Position numbers and translations under genes: made by a program. From Cheiracanthium punctorium (lineage: Eukaryota; Arthropoda; Arachnida; Araneae; Cheiracanthiidae): 64,000 nt of DNA. Shown one piece after another: positions 1-11,585 of the stretch; position 1 is the stretch's first letter; every line of letters begins with the position of its first letter. The notes beneath the pieces were generated by a model. That model did no database searches, was not told where the DNA came from, and was given only the letters and a program-made list of their open reading frames with translations. The stretch lies in assembly GCA_038373885.1 (NCBI GenBank), contig JAWZYV010016933.1, positions 310,001 to 374,000 of the forward strand. The letters run 5' to 3'.

Positions 1-230
1 CGTCAATGTCGACGACATTTGGCGAGATTTTAAGCATAAACCAAACAATGACAGATTATCGCCAAATTTGGCGATATTTCGCCAAAACTCGCCAAGAACG
101 ATGACAAATGGCGATACTTTGGGCATGGACGAAATGACTGACTATCGCCAAATTTGGCGATATTTCGCCAAAACTCGCCAAGGTCGAGGACAGACGGCGA
201 GATTTTGGGCATGTACCAAACAATGACTGT
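1..230. repeat. Short tandem repeat, about 86-bp period, CGCCAAA-rich
   Basis: About two and a half units. Each contains the words cgccaaatttggcga and cgccaaaactcgccaag, followed by a variable segment and then ggcgatactttgggcatg or a close variant. The word ttggcga with its complement makes each unit strongly self-complementary. The left end is cut by the window edge. Nothing coding is seen. Confidence 0.7.
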
Positions 231-235
231 CTACA

Positions 236-1240
236 GTTGTATTATAATGAAGATGTCCATAGACATTAAGGTACTGAAATTCTTTTCGGTGGTCCTGTAA
301 ATAAACTCTCCAGTAGATTGGAACCAAAAATCGAGATGCACAACTAGATGTTACAACATTCTTATATATGAAATTTCATAATAGTTTTTGAGATTTGAGA
401 GTTAAATATGCACACACGTACACCAAAAGTCGCCAAGCTTGGCGACTTTTGGCATAGTTCTTGAGGGAGGCACGTGACCGTGGTCGGACCATTACCTAAC
501 TTATGTGGTAGGACGGTATTGTGCTTGAAATGGATGAATGCCCCTAAAATTGCTATTGACCGTAATGTATTGGAAATCTTTTGAGTGTTCCTGTAGCAGA
601 ACTATAAATGATAAAGACACTTTTTTTAATAGAGAAATTCATTTTCTAACTCTTTACAGCATATATCACTTCTGAGTCGTTTGAAATAGCCCAATACCTC
701 TAAAAAACGCTTTGATGAATTTCGGCCCATAGAGCGTAATGTATTTCGAATCTTTTGGGCGGTCCTGTAGATAAACTATTCAGTCGAATGGAACCGAAAG
801 GGGAGGTGCACAACTAGATGTTACAACAATCCTAAATATAAAGTTTCAACATTCAACGCCTAACAGTTTTTGAGATATGCGAGTTTAATGAATTTCGGCC
901 CATTGAGTGTAATGTATTTCGAATGTTTTGGGCAGTCCTGTAGATAAACTATCCAGTCGAATGGAACCAAAAGGGGAGGTGCACAACTAGATGTTACAAC
1001 TATCCAAAATATGAAGTTTCGACATTCTACGCCTAATAGCTTTTGAGTTAGGCGAGTTTAATGAATTTGGGCCCATAGAGCGTAATGTATTTCGAATCTT
1101 TTGGGCGGTCCTGTACATAAACTATTCATTCGATTGCCACCAAAAGGGGAGGTGCACAACTAGATCATAGAACAATCCTAAATATCAAATCTCAACATTC
1201 TACGACCAATAGTTTTTGAGATATGCGAGTTACATACACT
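236..1240. repeat. Diverged satellite-like tandem repeat, about 178-bp period
   Basis: Units begin near 236, 712, 893 and 1069, with a more diverged one near 540. Shared words include gcgtaatgtatttcgaatc, cggtcctgtagataaacta, ggggaggtgcacaactagat and a unit end like tttttgagatatgcgagtt. Related words (ctgtaggaaaactataaat, cacatggtactgtag) recur inside the two hAT copies near 18760-18905 and, reversed, near 58680-58850. The family therefore appears to have travelled inside transposons. Confidence 0.65.
423..452. repeat. Perfect 30-bp palindrome
   Basis: The half-site ccaaaagtcgccaag is followed directly by its exact reverse complement, with no spacer. It shares the cgccaa word with the tandem repeat at the left edge, so it probably belongs to the same repeat family or forms an element end. 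Confidence 0.8.
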
Positions 1241-2657
1241 ACGTACGTACAGACGGCATGGAAAAACTGGCCACAGTAGACTCGCCACTGGTCAAAATGA
1301 GTTGCAGACGCGTTAATATGATCGTGCATGCTAGCCTACGATGAGATGCATCGAAAAAATTTTTAAAATTCAATTTAGAGGTAGTCAAAATCGGTTTTTA
1401 TGTCGAAATTTGGCCCCCAAAATTTTTCGGGATCACATTACTTCCTTATACTACGTACAAGGAAGTAAAAAACCCTGGTCTATATTTTTGGAGGGATTTT
1501 TTTTAAGTACCCTAAAATACAAAATTTGGCTTTCAAATGTTTCAGTGCTTAATGCTAAGTAGGGATCAACCAATAGCATCGATAACTGATACGCTCCTAT
1601 TTTTTAGGTATCAGTACTTTCAAATGTCAAAAGTATCGGTTCCCGATACATTCATCCATTTTTACCAATACTTAACTTTTCAGAAGAAAAACCACGCAGG
1701 TGCAATACCACTCAAGAATCTATTCTGGTGATGAAATTAGAGGCGTTGTTCCATTGGCATATTTGTTTGCGTGACTGTTTTCGAAGTGTGTTTTTGTTTT
1801 TCTTTTTCCTAACCATCACTAAATGTGGATGTACCATTATCAAGTGTGGAAGAAAGTATGGATGAGGAAACATTAGATGACAGTGGAACAGGACAGTCGT
1901 CTATTCTGTTAATATTTCGATTTGGATCCTAAAAGTAAATATGTGATCTGTAGCGAATTCAAAGAGCAGATCTCGAGAGTAGGCTATAACTTTACTTCAT
2001 CTTTATAAATGTTTATTTTCTCTCTGTCTAGATTCAAAAAAAGGGTTATTCATATACATATATTCATAAATTTTATGGGGAGGTCGGTGTATGGCTTTAA
2101 ATTTTTGCTTAAAACTAGATTAAAATTTTTATTTAAAAAATAGGCATCTGATTCAGCTTGGGTATAATATCGATATCAAAACTGATGGGGTAGACTGTCC
2201 TTGACATCGTTTGATATTTCATTGTATGACAGCCTTTAAAATTACGGAAAAATCGATATTGATATTTATGAGTGACCCCTAATTTAAGTAATTTATTTTA
2301 AATCGGCCCTTCAAAATTTTCATAGTGATTTTGTGTCAGAAACTAGCCTTAAGACTCACTTACACCCTGTCAAAAAAGTATTCGAGTGTAAATCCCATGC
2401 CAGTTTCATATTTAAAATTTTGTTCCCTGTAAAAGCGAATCATTTCACTCAACAATAAGTTCTAAAATTTCTTTTAAATTTGTGATTTTAAAAAAACTAA
2501 TTAGTTATTCACAAAATGAAAGTAGGAAATATGGCTATTACTCAAATACTTTTTTGAGTGGTTGCACGGTCTGATATTAAAAGCTTTTTAAAAGTTCGCC
2601 ACCTAAGGTACCCCCATCGTGTAGACTTTACATAACACAAAACGCTCATTGTAAATA
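1241..2657. other. No gene seen
   Basis: AT-rich DNA without a supportable coding region. The beginning (about 1241-1470) looks like the flank of the preceding repeat array and contains two copies of the word acgtac. Confidence 0.6.
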
Positions 2658-3353
2658 CAGTAGAAGACCCAAAATCTGCCGACCCGAAATCCGCAAGGCT
2701 CTAAAATCCGCACTGTCTGTTCAGTGTAAACAATGAAATCTGCCCTGCCAGCCGCAAGTTCAGAAAGCTACACTATAGCCACAAAATAAAATTAAATAAG
2801 CTATTCCCACTTGAAAAAAATATTTTAAGAGTTTGTGAGCTCTGATGGTAACATTGATATCCTTGAAATGACTGACATAATTAATACTGAATTATGGTCA
2901 CATGACACAGACTCTAACACAGTAACAAGTGAGGATGATCAAAAAGTTGATAAAATAACATTTAATCAAGGTTAGGCTCTGAGAAAAAAATATCTCAGAT
3001 TTGTAGAGCAGCAAAGCTGTGTTACAGAACTGGAAATAATAATTTAAAAAAAAAACTATAATTAGAACATCCCAAAGTCCTAAACTACTATTGAATATAC
3101 ATGTTTTAAATAAGTTGTACTATAATCTCATAATTTTGTATATTGTACTATCCCTCTATATTTTTATATCACGATTCTGATAATAAGTAACATGATTTGT
3201 TTCTCTTGATCTTTATTGTTTTCTTGTTTGTTTTTTTTCTGGGTGGGGTGGAGGGAAATAGAATAAATTTCTTGTTATGACCCAAAATCCGCAAAATTCT
3301 AAAATCTGCACAAGGTCTGGAACCAAGCTGTGCGGATTTTGGGTCTTCTACTG
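2658..3353. mobile_element. TA-flanked inverted-repeat element, copy 1 (non-autonomous, pogo/Tc1-like)
   Basis: The left end is cagtagaagacccaaaatc and the right end is its inverse, gattttgggtcttctactg, flanked by TA on both sides. A second copy lies at 5900-6576. The TA target and CAGT-type ends fit the Tc1/mariner/pogo group. No transposase is visible, so it is probably a non-autonomous element of about 0.7 kb. The superfamily label is inference. Confidence 0.7.
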
Positions 3354-5899
3354 TACTAAATAATGTACAGAGACAAGCAATATTGTAATTTGGATAAAAG
3401 CAGTCTTTGTCAAATGCAAAACCATAATTAATATTAATCAAGTAATGAACTATACAAAAACTAATTTTATGGACAGTGGCATAACAGTAAAATGGCAGGG
3501 CGGGCAAGATATCACAGGCTCCCGGCCGGAGCCGCTCCCCTCCCAACACGAGACTGTTGCAAGCTCATTTACATTTACTGGAAAAAAAAGAATATATTAA
3601 AAATTTTAATTTTACCCAATTAATTTAAGTTACCAACTGAAGTACATACCCCTCCCCATATGGCCCATGTAGTTATCAAATTTAAAGGTATCAGTAAGAA
3701 AAAGTAATAGCTCTGTTTTGTAACGTGTAGTAATAAAGGAGCCCAAGCAATGAACTCGCCATAGGCCACAACGATGTAGTTATGCCACTGTTTATGGATA
3801 TGCTTTTTTTATGAAGATTTTGAGGCTGGCAATCACAAACTGATCAGCTAAGTCTTATATTTTATATTTTTAATATTTTCTTTTTATTTAGTGTTCTTAT
3901 TTCTGCTAAGATCACTGCCTACCTTTGAAAGACAAATTACGGTCAAAAATCAGATCTTTCTTTTCTTTTTTTCTTTATTTAACATAATATGGTTAGAAAA
4001 CAGGAACATGGAGGGTTTTTTTTTTCTTGCTTTTATTTTTTTTAAACAGCAGCTATAGAGTATATTCTTTCCAAACTCGTTACTATTATCTATTGCATGC
4101 GGCCCATGTTTTTGTTTTATATTTTACAAGTTTTTTCATAGGTATTAAAAAATTTATAATTGCAAACCTTTAGGACCATTTGTATGGATTTAGGAATTTG
4201 TGAGTAGTTATATGTAAATCAATATGCGGCTAGGAAAAGTTAGTTTATACTTTTTTCTGTTAAAAATTTGCTATAATAAGAAATATTGAAATTATTATTT
4301 TCTATGTTTTAGATATCTTTGTGTAAAGTAGAAACTTGAATTTTTTACAGAGAAATTCTCGGTGCAAGTTTTTATATTTATAGCAAACCTTTGCACTAAA
4401 AAACCACTATTTTATTTATTTATTAACTTTTTCGGGGGGGGGGGGGCAATTATATTTTCTGAAACTGATAAAGATTTATCATAGATTTGGAAGGATTTGA
4501 AATTTTTAGAAAATTTGATCTCAAACACATAAATCTTATGATAAAATTTAATAAAATGTGTTATTTTATATTGCTTTAACTTTCTCCTTGATCTGTCCCT
4601 ACTTAGGAAAAGTAATTTATTGGAGGCATTTTTTGTAATCGTTTCATTTCTTAGATGATTAATTTTACAATTAGTATAGAATATTATACATGCGATAGTG
4701 CAATCAGCATTCAATTTGTGTACTTCATGATTTTTGAATAAAAATAAATAAATAAAATCTTTTTCAATAGCAATCTTTTGATGCTGAATTCGCTCTCATT
4801 CATCACAATATGTGTGTTGTCAATCATATTCATGAAACAATTTGGAGTTTTAGCTTATAAATTTTGTGCGTAATGAGTTTTTTTATTTGTTTTGTTTGAT
4901 GTTAAAAATAAATTTTACTTATTAAAAATAGTCTCGTGTGCTCAGAGTTAAAATTATAATTTATTTATATCTGTCTAATTCAAAAACATGAAGTACTGCA
5001 ATTTCTAGTGATAGTTTTACAACCTAGACAAGGTAAGTTCTCTAAAAATACTGGTAGAAGAACTTTTTGAGAGGTTCTAACACTTATTCAAGATACATTT
5101 GGAGAAAACCACCCAAAACTCTAGACTGTTAGATTGATAGCCACGTGAGGAGAAAAAATCCCGAACCTACACAATTCTCTACGGTCGTTTGCCTATGGTC
5201 ATCGTTTTATAAACTCGGCCATTGGTCGGAATGTTTTAATAGAAATGTAGAACTGTAAATACTGTACACTTACTTTAATGTATTCACTGCTTTTTCTTTT
5301 TAGCTTTTTCTGCTTTCTACTAGGTTCAAATTTTTATATATGGGCTCATGGTGTTATTAATTTTAACGAGAACTGCACTCTCGTTGCAAAAACTGCCCAC
5401 AGGTGTAGATTTAAATGGCATCAATTCATGTAAAGTATCGTTATCAGCTGTTACAATAACTGTAAAGTATCGGTATGTGCTATTTCTAAAAATGAATTTA
5501 TAGGTAAAGCATCAGTATCGGTTATCGGTGAAAATGTGGTTTCGGTCGATCTCTTCTACTAAGCTTAAGGCACTGAAACTGGAAGGGAGAAAAGAGTAAT
5601 AACAATAGCTTTTATTTATTTTATTATACCTTTTTACTATAAAACATTCTTTTATTCCTATAATTTTCTCTGGTTTTACATTAGTGCATTATAAAAAATT
5701 GTATAACATTTATGATCCTGGGTGAATGAAATTTTACATATTTTTATTTTTATCATTGTCTACATCAATGGTTATTATTATTATTACTTATGAAAACAAA
5801 TTGCATGTGTCACATTATTGTAGATGTTTTTTACACTAAAATTTAAAGTTTACTTCAAATAAGAACTTTTTTTGTGCAAGTTATTACCATAAGCTTATA
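3354..5899. other. No gene seen; AT-rich, with a G-homopolymer near 4434-4446
   Basis: No coding region, splice-flanked finger or element with clear ends was recognised. Long T- and A-rich tracts and a run of G around 4434-4446 are present. Confidence 0.5.
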
Positions 5900-6576
5900 T
5901 AGTAGAAGCCCCAAATTCAAAGGCTCTAAAATATCTGCATTATTAATTCAGTGTAAACAATGAAATCTGTCCTGTCAGCAAGTTCAGAAAACTGCAGTGT
6001 AACTACGGAGTAAATCTTGAACAATTTCCACTTGAAGAAAGTGATATTTTAAAAATTGTGAACTATTGTGATAATATCGATAACCTTCAGATGATATACA
6101 GTGACATAATTGTGTTACAGTCACAAGATACATACCCTGACAATGACAACTCTGAGGGAAGATGCTCAAAAAGTTGATAAAATAACAGTTTATGAATTTG
6201 ACACTGGGAGAAAAATATCCCTAGTTTTTAGAGCAGCAAAGCTGTCCTACATAACAGGAAACAGTGATAGTATATAATATGGGGGAAAAAATTAGAACAG
6301 TTCATTCATCTTAAGTCTTAAACTAATATTCAACAACTGTTTTAAAAGTTTTAATAATTTGTACCCAATCTCACAATTTTGTATGTAGTAGTATTTCTCT
6401 GTATTTTTGTACTATGATTCTAGTTATATGATTTGCTTCCCCTGTTTTTTATTGTATTTTTTTTTAATCTGGGAGGGGGGAACAGAATGATTTTCTTATT
6501 ATGGCACAAAATAACGAAATAGCACAATATACACAAGCTCTTTAACCAAGCAGTGCCGATTTCAGGTCTTCTACTC
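5900..6576. mobile_element. TA-flanked inverted-repeat element, copy 2
   Basis: Same family as the element at 2658. It starts tagtagaagcc and ends ggtcttctactc, is flanked by TA, and its interior matches copy 1 (for example cagtgtaaacaatgaaatct and the run about pairs of aaaaagttgataaaataaca). It is more diverged at its ends than copy 1 and has no coding capacity. Confidence 0.6.
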
Positions 6577-6578
6577 TA

Positions 6579-7301
6579 TTATACAGGGTGCTCAGTAATT
6601 CACCAAAAATTTGAATTGTTCAGTAAAAGAGTTTGAGAAGAGATAAAAGAAAAATGTTTATTTCATGTATAAGTACATTTACTCTGATTTAATGCAGAAG
6701 ATTTTTGAAGTGCTTCCCATTACTTGCAACAAAATGACGAAGCCTAAGATCAAAGTTTCCAAAACTGAATGAATAGTTGGTAGTGTGATGGCCAAAATTT
6801 CAGCAGAAAATCAAAATCCTCTGTTCAATGGTCAAATTTGGCATTTTACTATTTCAAACTGCTTGCAAAGATGCGAACTTTTACTAAAAACTGCTTGCAA
6901 CTTCATATCTGTCTAGTGCTGCATCACAGCACAAAATTAAAACTCATATTAATTCAAACTCGTATCGTAAATTGTAAACTGCCTAGTGTTGTGTCACAAA
7001 ATGCTACATCAATATGATGTCCCAATAAAGAGTTACTGCAGTTTCAAATTTTCGGTTAATTATTGTGCACCATGTATTTTTATAATGTTATTAAATTATA
7101 ATCAAAAAATGGGTTATTTTATTTATCACTTAAGAAAGATCTCTTACTGTAGTAGTTATTTTGAAAGGCATTTTACAAACACATTCATATATAAGAAATT
7201 ATGTCTGATACTCAATATATCTGTAACCTTTTTTTAATTATTATTTCCTTGTATCAAATTTATATTTAGTGATGAATCATGCAAAGCATCTAACTATTAG
7301 T
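6579..7301. other. No gene seen
   Basis: AT-rich sequence. It begins with acagggtgctcagtaattc, which resembles an element end, but I could not find a partner end. Confidence 0.4.
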
Positions 7302-8113
7302 AAAATATTTAAAAGGTTAAAAACTCATTAAAAGCTGTCAGTAGCACTTTCAGTGGCGGCCACCACCTTCCTCAGCTCTGGTTTCAAAATGCCTTGCTCT
7401 CTTCCTCAGAATATCGTTCCATACCGGATCTATCTGCGCATGCGTCATGTCATTTACAGCGCCATCTGTGGTTATAATCTGCAAAGCTTCCATGTTTAGG
7501 GCATAATAGTTATTTTTGTAATTGGAGAGTTTTTGGCTATTATTAAAGTTGATTTCTATGGGGCGTTCTTGAGCTATTTTAGAGAGGGTGGTACTGGGTT
7601 TATTGAATTTAATATCATTGTGGTGTTCCTTTTTTCGGTCTTTAATTTTCTGCCGGCAGTTTCATCAGAGTCGATAGGGTCTTTATCAACTTTTTATAAA
7701 ATAAACTTTACAGACAATAATTCAAATAAATCGGGCTGCTACATAGGTATGACTAAAAGGAAAATCAAAGACTAAAAAAAAGGAACACCACAATGATATT
7801 AAATTCAATAAACCCAGTACTGCCCTCTCTAAAATAGCCCAAGAACACCCCATAGAAATCAACTTTAATAATAGCCCAAAAACTCTCCAATTACAAAAGT
7901 AACTATTATGCCCTAAACATGAAAGCTTTGCAGATTATAACCACAGACGGCGCTGTAAATGACATGACGCATGCGCAGATAGATCCGGGAGGGAACGATG
8001 TTCTGAGGAAGAGAGCAAGGCATTTTGAAACCAGAGCTGAGGAAGGTGGTGGCCGCCACTGAAAGTGCTACTGACGGCTTTTAATGAGTTTTTAAACTTT
8101 TAAATATTTTAAT
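7302..8113. mobile_element. Foldback made from two inverted Penelope-like fragments
   Basis: The arms at about 7302-7635 and 7774-8113 are long inverted copies of each other with few differences, around a spacer of about 140 bp. Both outer ends carry the same sequence (aaaatatttaaaag, then actcattaaaag). The right arm and spacer encode the tail of a GIY-YIG-type endonuclease domain on the plus strand. Penelope-like retroelements often carry such a domain and are known for partial, inverted and tandem arrangements. The assignment rests on motif resemblance, not on a search. Confidence 0.6.
7700..8061 (+). pseudogene. Penelope-like GIY-YIG endonuclease C-terminus, broken
   Basis: The plus-strand translation shows a CYIGMTKRKIKD segment, then after a break EHHNDIK, STALSKIAQEH and INFNNSPKTL. 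This order of YIG, a basic helix, EH and a later SAL...H segment is typical of the GIY-YIG nuclease of Penelope-like elements. A stop or frameshift sits in an A-run near 7773-7780 and another stop follows near 7900. After that a readable tail containing YYALNMKALQI continues to a stop at 8059-8061. The left arm carries the same region inverted. It is a dead fragment with no reverse transcriptase nearby. Other GIY-YIG sources are possible but less likely given the repeat context. Confidence 0.5.
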
Positions 8114-8573
8114 TCTGTCCGTCCTTTTCTTTTAAATTATTAGTAAAATATTTAGTTATTTGTCTTTATAGTTTCTTAAAAAAATTCAGACTACCTTTAA
8201 ACATTTTGTATGTAATTAAATATATCTTAATCTCTTTAAGATAAGACGGTAAAAGTGACAGTAAAAGTATTAGGGAAGTATTAGAGATTTGTGTTGGAAA
8301 GTTTTCATGTTTATAAATTATATGTGCTTTAAATTATGAAAATCCTGTAAAATATTCTCTGTAAAATACTATTTTAGGAAAGAAGAAATTATAATTAAGA
8401 ATTACTATGAGACATATATTTTTTGCAATTTCATCAGCTCCAAAATGATGTATTTTAATGCAGTTTTATGATCTTCATTTGATAAGGCAGTTTATCTTGA
8501 TCATTTGAAAAAAGAAGAAAAAATCTTTTATGTTTTGGAATGTTTTTTAATTGATATCTCTTTAATTTTCCAG

Positions 8574-8812
8574 TGTTGATGTGTACAGGTCCAAATCGAA
8601 GTTTGAAAAATTCTTCAGCTAAATTCAAGTGTCCTTATTGTCTGTATTCAACAGATATTCATACAAATCTTGAAGCGCACAAAAGAAGGCACACTGGAGA
8701 AAAACCTTTTGTCTGCCATGTTTGCTCAAAACCATTTGGAGATAAATCAAATTTTAACAAACATCTCCGACGTCATTTATTGAATTCAAACTCTTTTGAC
8801 TGCTTTCAATAA
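8574..8812 (+). CDS. Zinc-finger cassette 1 (two C2H2 fingers, terminal exon)
   Basis: The acceptor tttaattttccag ends at 8573, and the first two bases, tg, complete a split codon. The 78-residue product has a leader (LMCTGPNRS) resembling that of the cassette at 48754, then finger 1 (CPYC...H-X3-H, about residues 20-40), the linker TGEKPF, and finger 2 (CHVC...H-X3-H). Unlike most others it stops after two fingers. Helix contact positions (-1,2,3,6) read I,T,N,A in finger 1 and D,S,N,K in finger 2. The stop codon TAA at 8810-8812 lies inside an AATAAA poly(A) signal at 8808-8813. It is probably a DNA-binding isoform-specific tail of a nuclear transcription factor. The common N-terminal part is not in this window. 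Confidence 0.8.
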
Positions 8813-9167
8813 AAATGCTGGAAACATAGAAATTAATAATTCTTAAGATCTACTGATGCATTTAATGTGATATCTTTATAAAGTTAATTTCATGCCTACC
8901 TAACATTTTATGTTGAATTCATTGTTTAAAGCACTTTTGTGTTCAATATTTCTTATTGAGTATTTGATAATTATATTTAAAAACACTGCCTCTAACTTCA
9001 ACATATGTATAAATATGCGAAGTTAGCAAGCCTTTTCAATGACAAGCTTGACTTTTTCAATGTATTGCCGCTTTAAGCATTTGATCTGGAAAAAAAATTA
9101 TTATATATTTTAATCTGGATCTGACATTAGCTGAATAAAAATTTTTAAATGTAACAAAAATAGTATA
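8813..9167. other. No gene seen; 3' flank of cassette 1
   Basis: AT-rich sequence with no coding region or clear element ends. Confidence 0.5.
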
Positions 9168-9332
9168 CAGTGGAACTTCAATTTAACACTACCTGCTTTT
9201 AGTATTTTCCCACCTATAACGTCATTTTCTATTGGTCCCCAATATTTTCCTATGATTGAAATGTGAAAAAATCCTGTTTAGAACGTAACATTTCCTGCTT
9301 TTAATGTACCTTTTGGAATCAGATAGTTCATC

Positions 9333-9555
9333 TGTTTGTTTTCGAAGTAAAAATAAAACAACACAGTAATTATAATGTCACTAGTTTATTAAAACAAGAA
9401 AAGAAAAAACATCACATGTTCCACAGCATCAGTACAATCCTCAATCTTGAAGTGGAAGTGGCAGTAGACAAAAAATAAAATAAGTGTTGCCAAAGGTGGC
9501 AAAAAGGAAACATGCCAAAAATACCAGAATTAATGAGATATCGCTTAAACTCAAC
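9333..9555 (-). repeat. Copia 3' LTR (copy 1), 223 bp
   Basis: It matches the 5' LTR of the second Copia element at 30355-30573 almost throughout, including acacagtaattataatgtca and ccaaaggtggcaaaa. It has TG...CA ends and is bounded outside by the target duplication tcatc. A purine-rich stretch (minus strand, ggaag before the LTR) lies just inside and may be the polypurine tract. Confidence 0.8.
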
Positions 9556-9728
9556 ACTCCTTCCCGATAGAACGTCAATTATGGTTACAAAATCCAAAAA
9601 ATTTGCGCACATAAAATTACAAACAATACACAGCAATAACACAAACACAAAAACAAAATAGATACTTCCTGTCAAAACCACTTATAAAAAAAATCTTAAT
9701 GTTTATCAGTTTATAATGTCCATAAGAT

Positions 9729-11280
9729 TCATGGTTTGCAAAGTCCAAGTTTCGTCACAAGGTTAACAAACATAGTACTTGTTAGGGGTTTTGTAAGAAT
9801 GTCAGCTAACTGTTCAGCTGAAGAAACATATTCTAATTTCAAAACTCCTCTCTCAACCTTTTCCCTAATAGAATGGTATCAGATATCAATGTGTTTGGAT
9901 CTTCTATGATGCTGTGGGTTTTGCACCAGCTTTATGGCACTTTGGTTGTCCATGAACAAAGACGGTGTATTATCATATCCAGTTAGCTCCTTAAATAGCA
10001 ATTTCAGCCAAACAAGCTCATTAGCAGCTTCACTGGCGGCCACATACTCTGCTTCAGTTTGAAGAAATTGCAACAGAGTGTTGCAGTCGGGACCACCAGG
10101 TGATTGCAGCTCCAGAGTTTACTGAAACCATACCAGAAGTTGGACGTCTGGTTTTCTCCTCTCCGGCATGGTCAGCATCACTGAAGACAGCAAATTCTGC
10201 CTGTACTTGCTTCCTGTACAGAAGGCCAACACTACTAGTTCCATGAAGGTATCTATAAATTCTTTTGACATTTTTCCAGTCATCTTTTGTAGGGTTGGAC
10301 AAGGCTCGGGATACTAGAGCTACAGCAAAAGATATATCTGTCCTGGTAGCAACTGCTAAATACTGCAGACAGCCAACTGCTTCTCTGTAAGGAACATTAA
10401 CTGGCTCTTTATCTCCTTCCTGAACTTTAGCCACTTCACAGGGTGTTGAGACAGCTTTGGAATTCTCTAAGCCAAATCTCTGCAATATCTTTTCCGCATA
10501 CAGACTTTGGCAAATAAAAATATCACCATTAGTCTTCTGATCAATTTGTACTCCTAAAAATGAACTGAGAGGTCCATCAGTGATTTTAAATTCTTGTTTC
10601 AGATCAGAAATTAGCTGTTCTATTTCTGAAACACTCGAACCTGCAACAAGTCCATCATCTACATATAAGGCGATAAACAATACAAAATTATCACTGCTTT
10701 TGATAAATAAACAAGGGTCAATGTCATGAGTGTTACAAATCATCAAAAATTAAAAGGTAAAATTTCGCTTACCTTTTTCTCAGATCGCCGCGGGTTCTAA
10801 AACTCTAGAGGAAAACTATTATCAAAATTAAATCGAAGTCCATTTCTGTAAAACATAACACAAATATTTAATCTCTACTAACACTTATACAAAACACAAA
10901 CAACATTTAACGACGACTCACAAGAAACTACAACATCGAAGAGAGAAAAAACAGTAGGGGGGAAAATCAGTCACATGATGGCGTGATCCATGCTGAACCG
11001 AAACTTTCTGTGAGAGATAGGAAGGCGCCGGTGGTTCCTGACAATGAGACTGCTTAAACTACAATTTTTGTATTGCCTTAATGAACCGCCGGTTCCAGCA
11101 CCGTGGAGACTGCTTCAGACCATAAAGTGAGCGAATCAGTTTGCATACACGACCAGAACCATCATCAAAACCTTCTGGTTGCTTCATCTATATTTCCTTG
11201 TCAAGAAAGCCATACAGGAAAGCTGTTTTCACGTCAAATTGATGCAAGGAGAGTTCTCGCAAAGCAGCAACACTAAACAT
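9729..11280 (-). pseudogene. Copia reverse transcriptase/RNase H remnant (copy 1)
   Basis: On the minus strand the C-terminal part of a Copia polyprotein is readable: the YVDD reverse-transcriptase motif (near 10660), then the connection region, then RNase H with a DNQSAIKL-type segment, ending with a stop at 9729-9731. An extra T near 10058 shifts the frame between the two parts, and the 318-bp insertion at 10724-11041 interrupts the upstream part. The first half of reverse transcriptase survives at about 11042-11280 and is then joined abruptly to an LTR end. It cannot make a working enzyme. Confidence 0.85.
10724..11041. mobile_element. 318-bp insertion in Copia copy 1, possibly a solo LTR
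   Basis: The second Copia element reads straight through this site, so the segment is an insertion. It is flanked by the 5-bp repeat caatg (10719-10723 and 11042-11046). The ends (tgtcatgag at the left, cctgaca at the right) resemble LTR termini if the boundaries are shifted slightly. No coding capacity. The exact class is not settled. Confidence 0.5.
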
Positions 11281-11307
11281 GAGATATCGCTTAAACTCAA
11301 CATCATC

Positions 11308-11585
11308 TGATGATCAAAATGGCAATGAGGAAAGATATATAATCCAAGCTGTGACAATAGTGAAAGCCTTCCTTTTAAATATTGGAGGGCAACAAAAAAA
11401 TTTTTAGAAACTCATATATATTGAGAATGAAATGTGTGGTGCAAATAGTAAAAACAAAACACATAAAAAATAAGTAAATAACCAATATCTTTAAAACATG
11501 ATTTAAAAAACTATCTCCATTATTGTAGGCGAATAAATTAAAGTTATGTAATCTAAGTTACATTTTAATCTGTATTTTACTGTAA
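11308..11585. other. No gene seen; flank between two insertions
   Basis: AT-rich sequence between the Copia target duplication and the next element. It may be the interior of the proposed element at 9168-12464. Confidence 0.4.

Larger units (their letters stand above)
9333..11302 (-). mobile_element. Copia-type LTR retrotransposon, internally deleted copy
   Basis: The element is flanked by the perfect 5-bp duplication tcatc (9328-9332 and 11303-11307). On the plus strand it begins tgtttgttttcg and ends aaactcaaca, giving TG...CA ends. It keeps the 3' LTR (9333-9555), the 3' part of the polyprotein gene and only the last 20-odd bases of the 5' LTR (about 11280-11302). gag, protease, integrase and most of the 5' LTR are deleted. 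A 318-bp insertion lies inside the reverse-transcriptase region. It is closely related to the element at 26.5-30.6 kb. Confidence 0.85.

Noticed and set aside
1..230. Regularly spaced repeats resembling a CRISPR array
   Set aside because: Only about two and a half units, the repeats make up most of the unit, there are no unique spacers and no cas genes, and the sequence is clearly eukaryotic.
3169..3549. Minus-strand open frame of 126 codons
   Set aside because: It straddles the right boundary of the inverted-repeat element ending at 3353 and has low-complexity, AT-driven composition with no domain.
9412..9681. Minus-strand open frame of 89 codons, hydrophobic
   Set aside because: It lies mostly within the Copia LTR (9333-9555) and is explained by LTR sequence.
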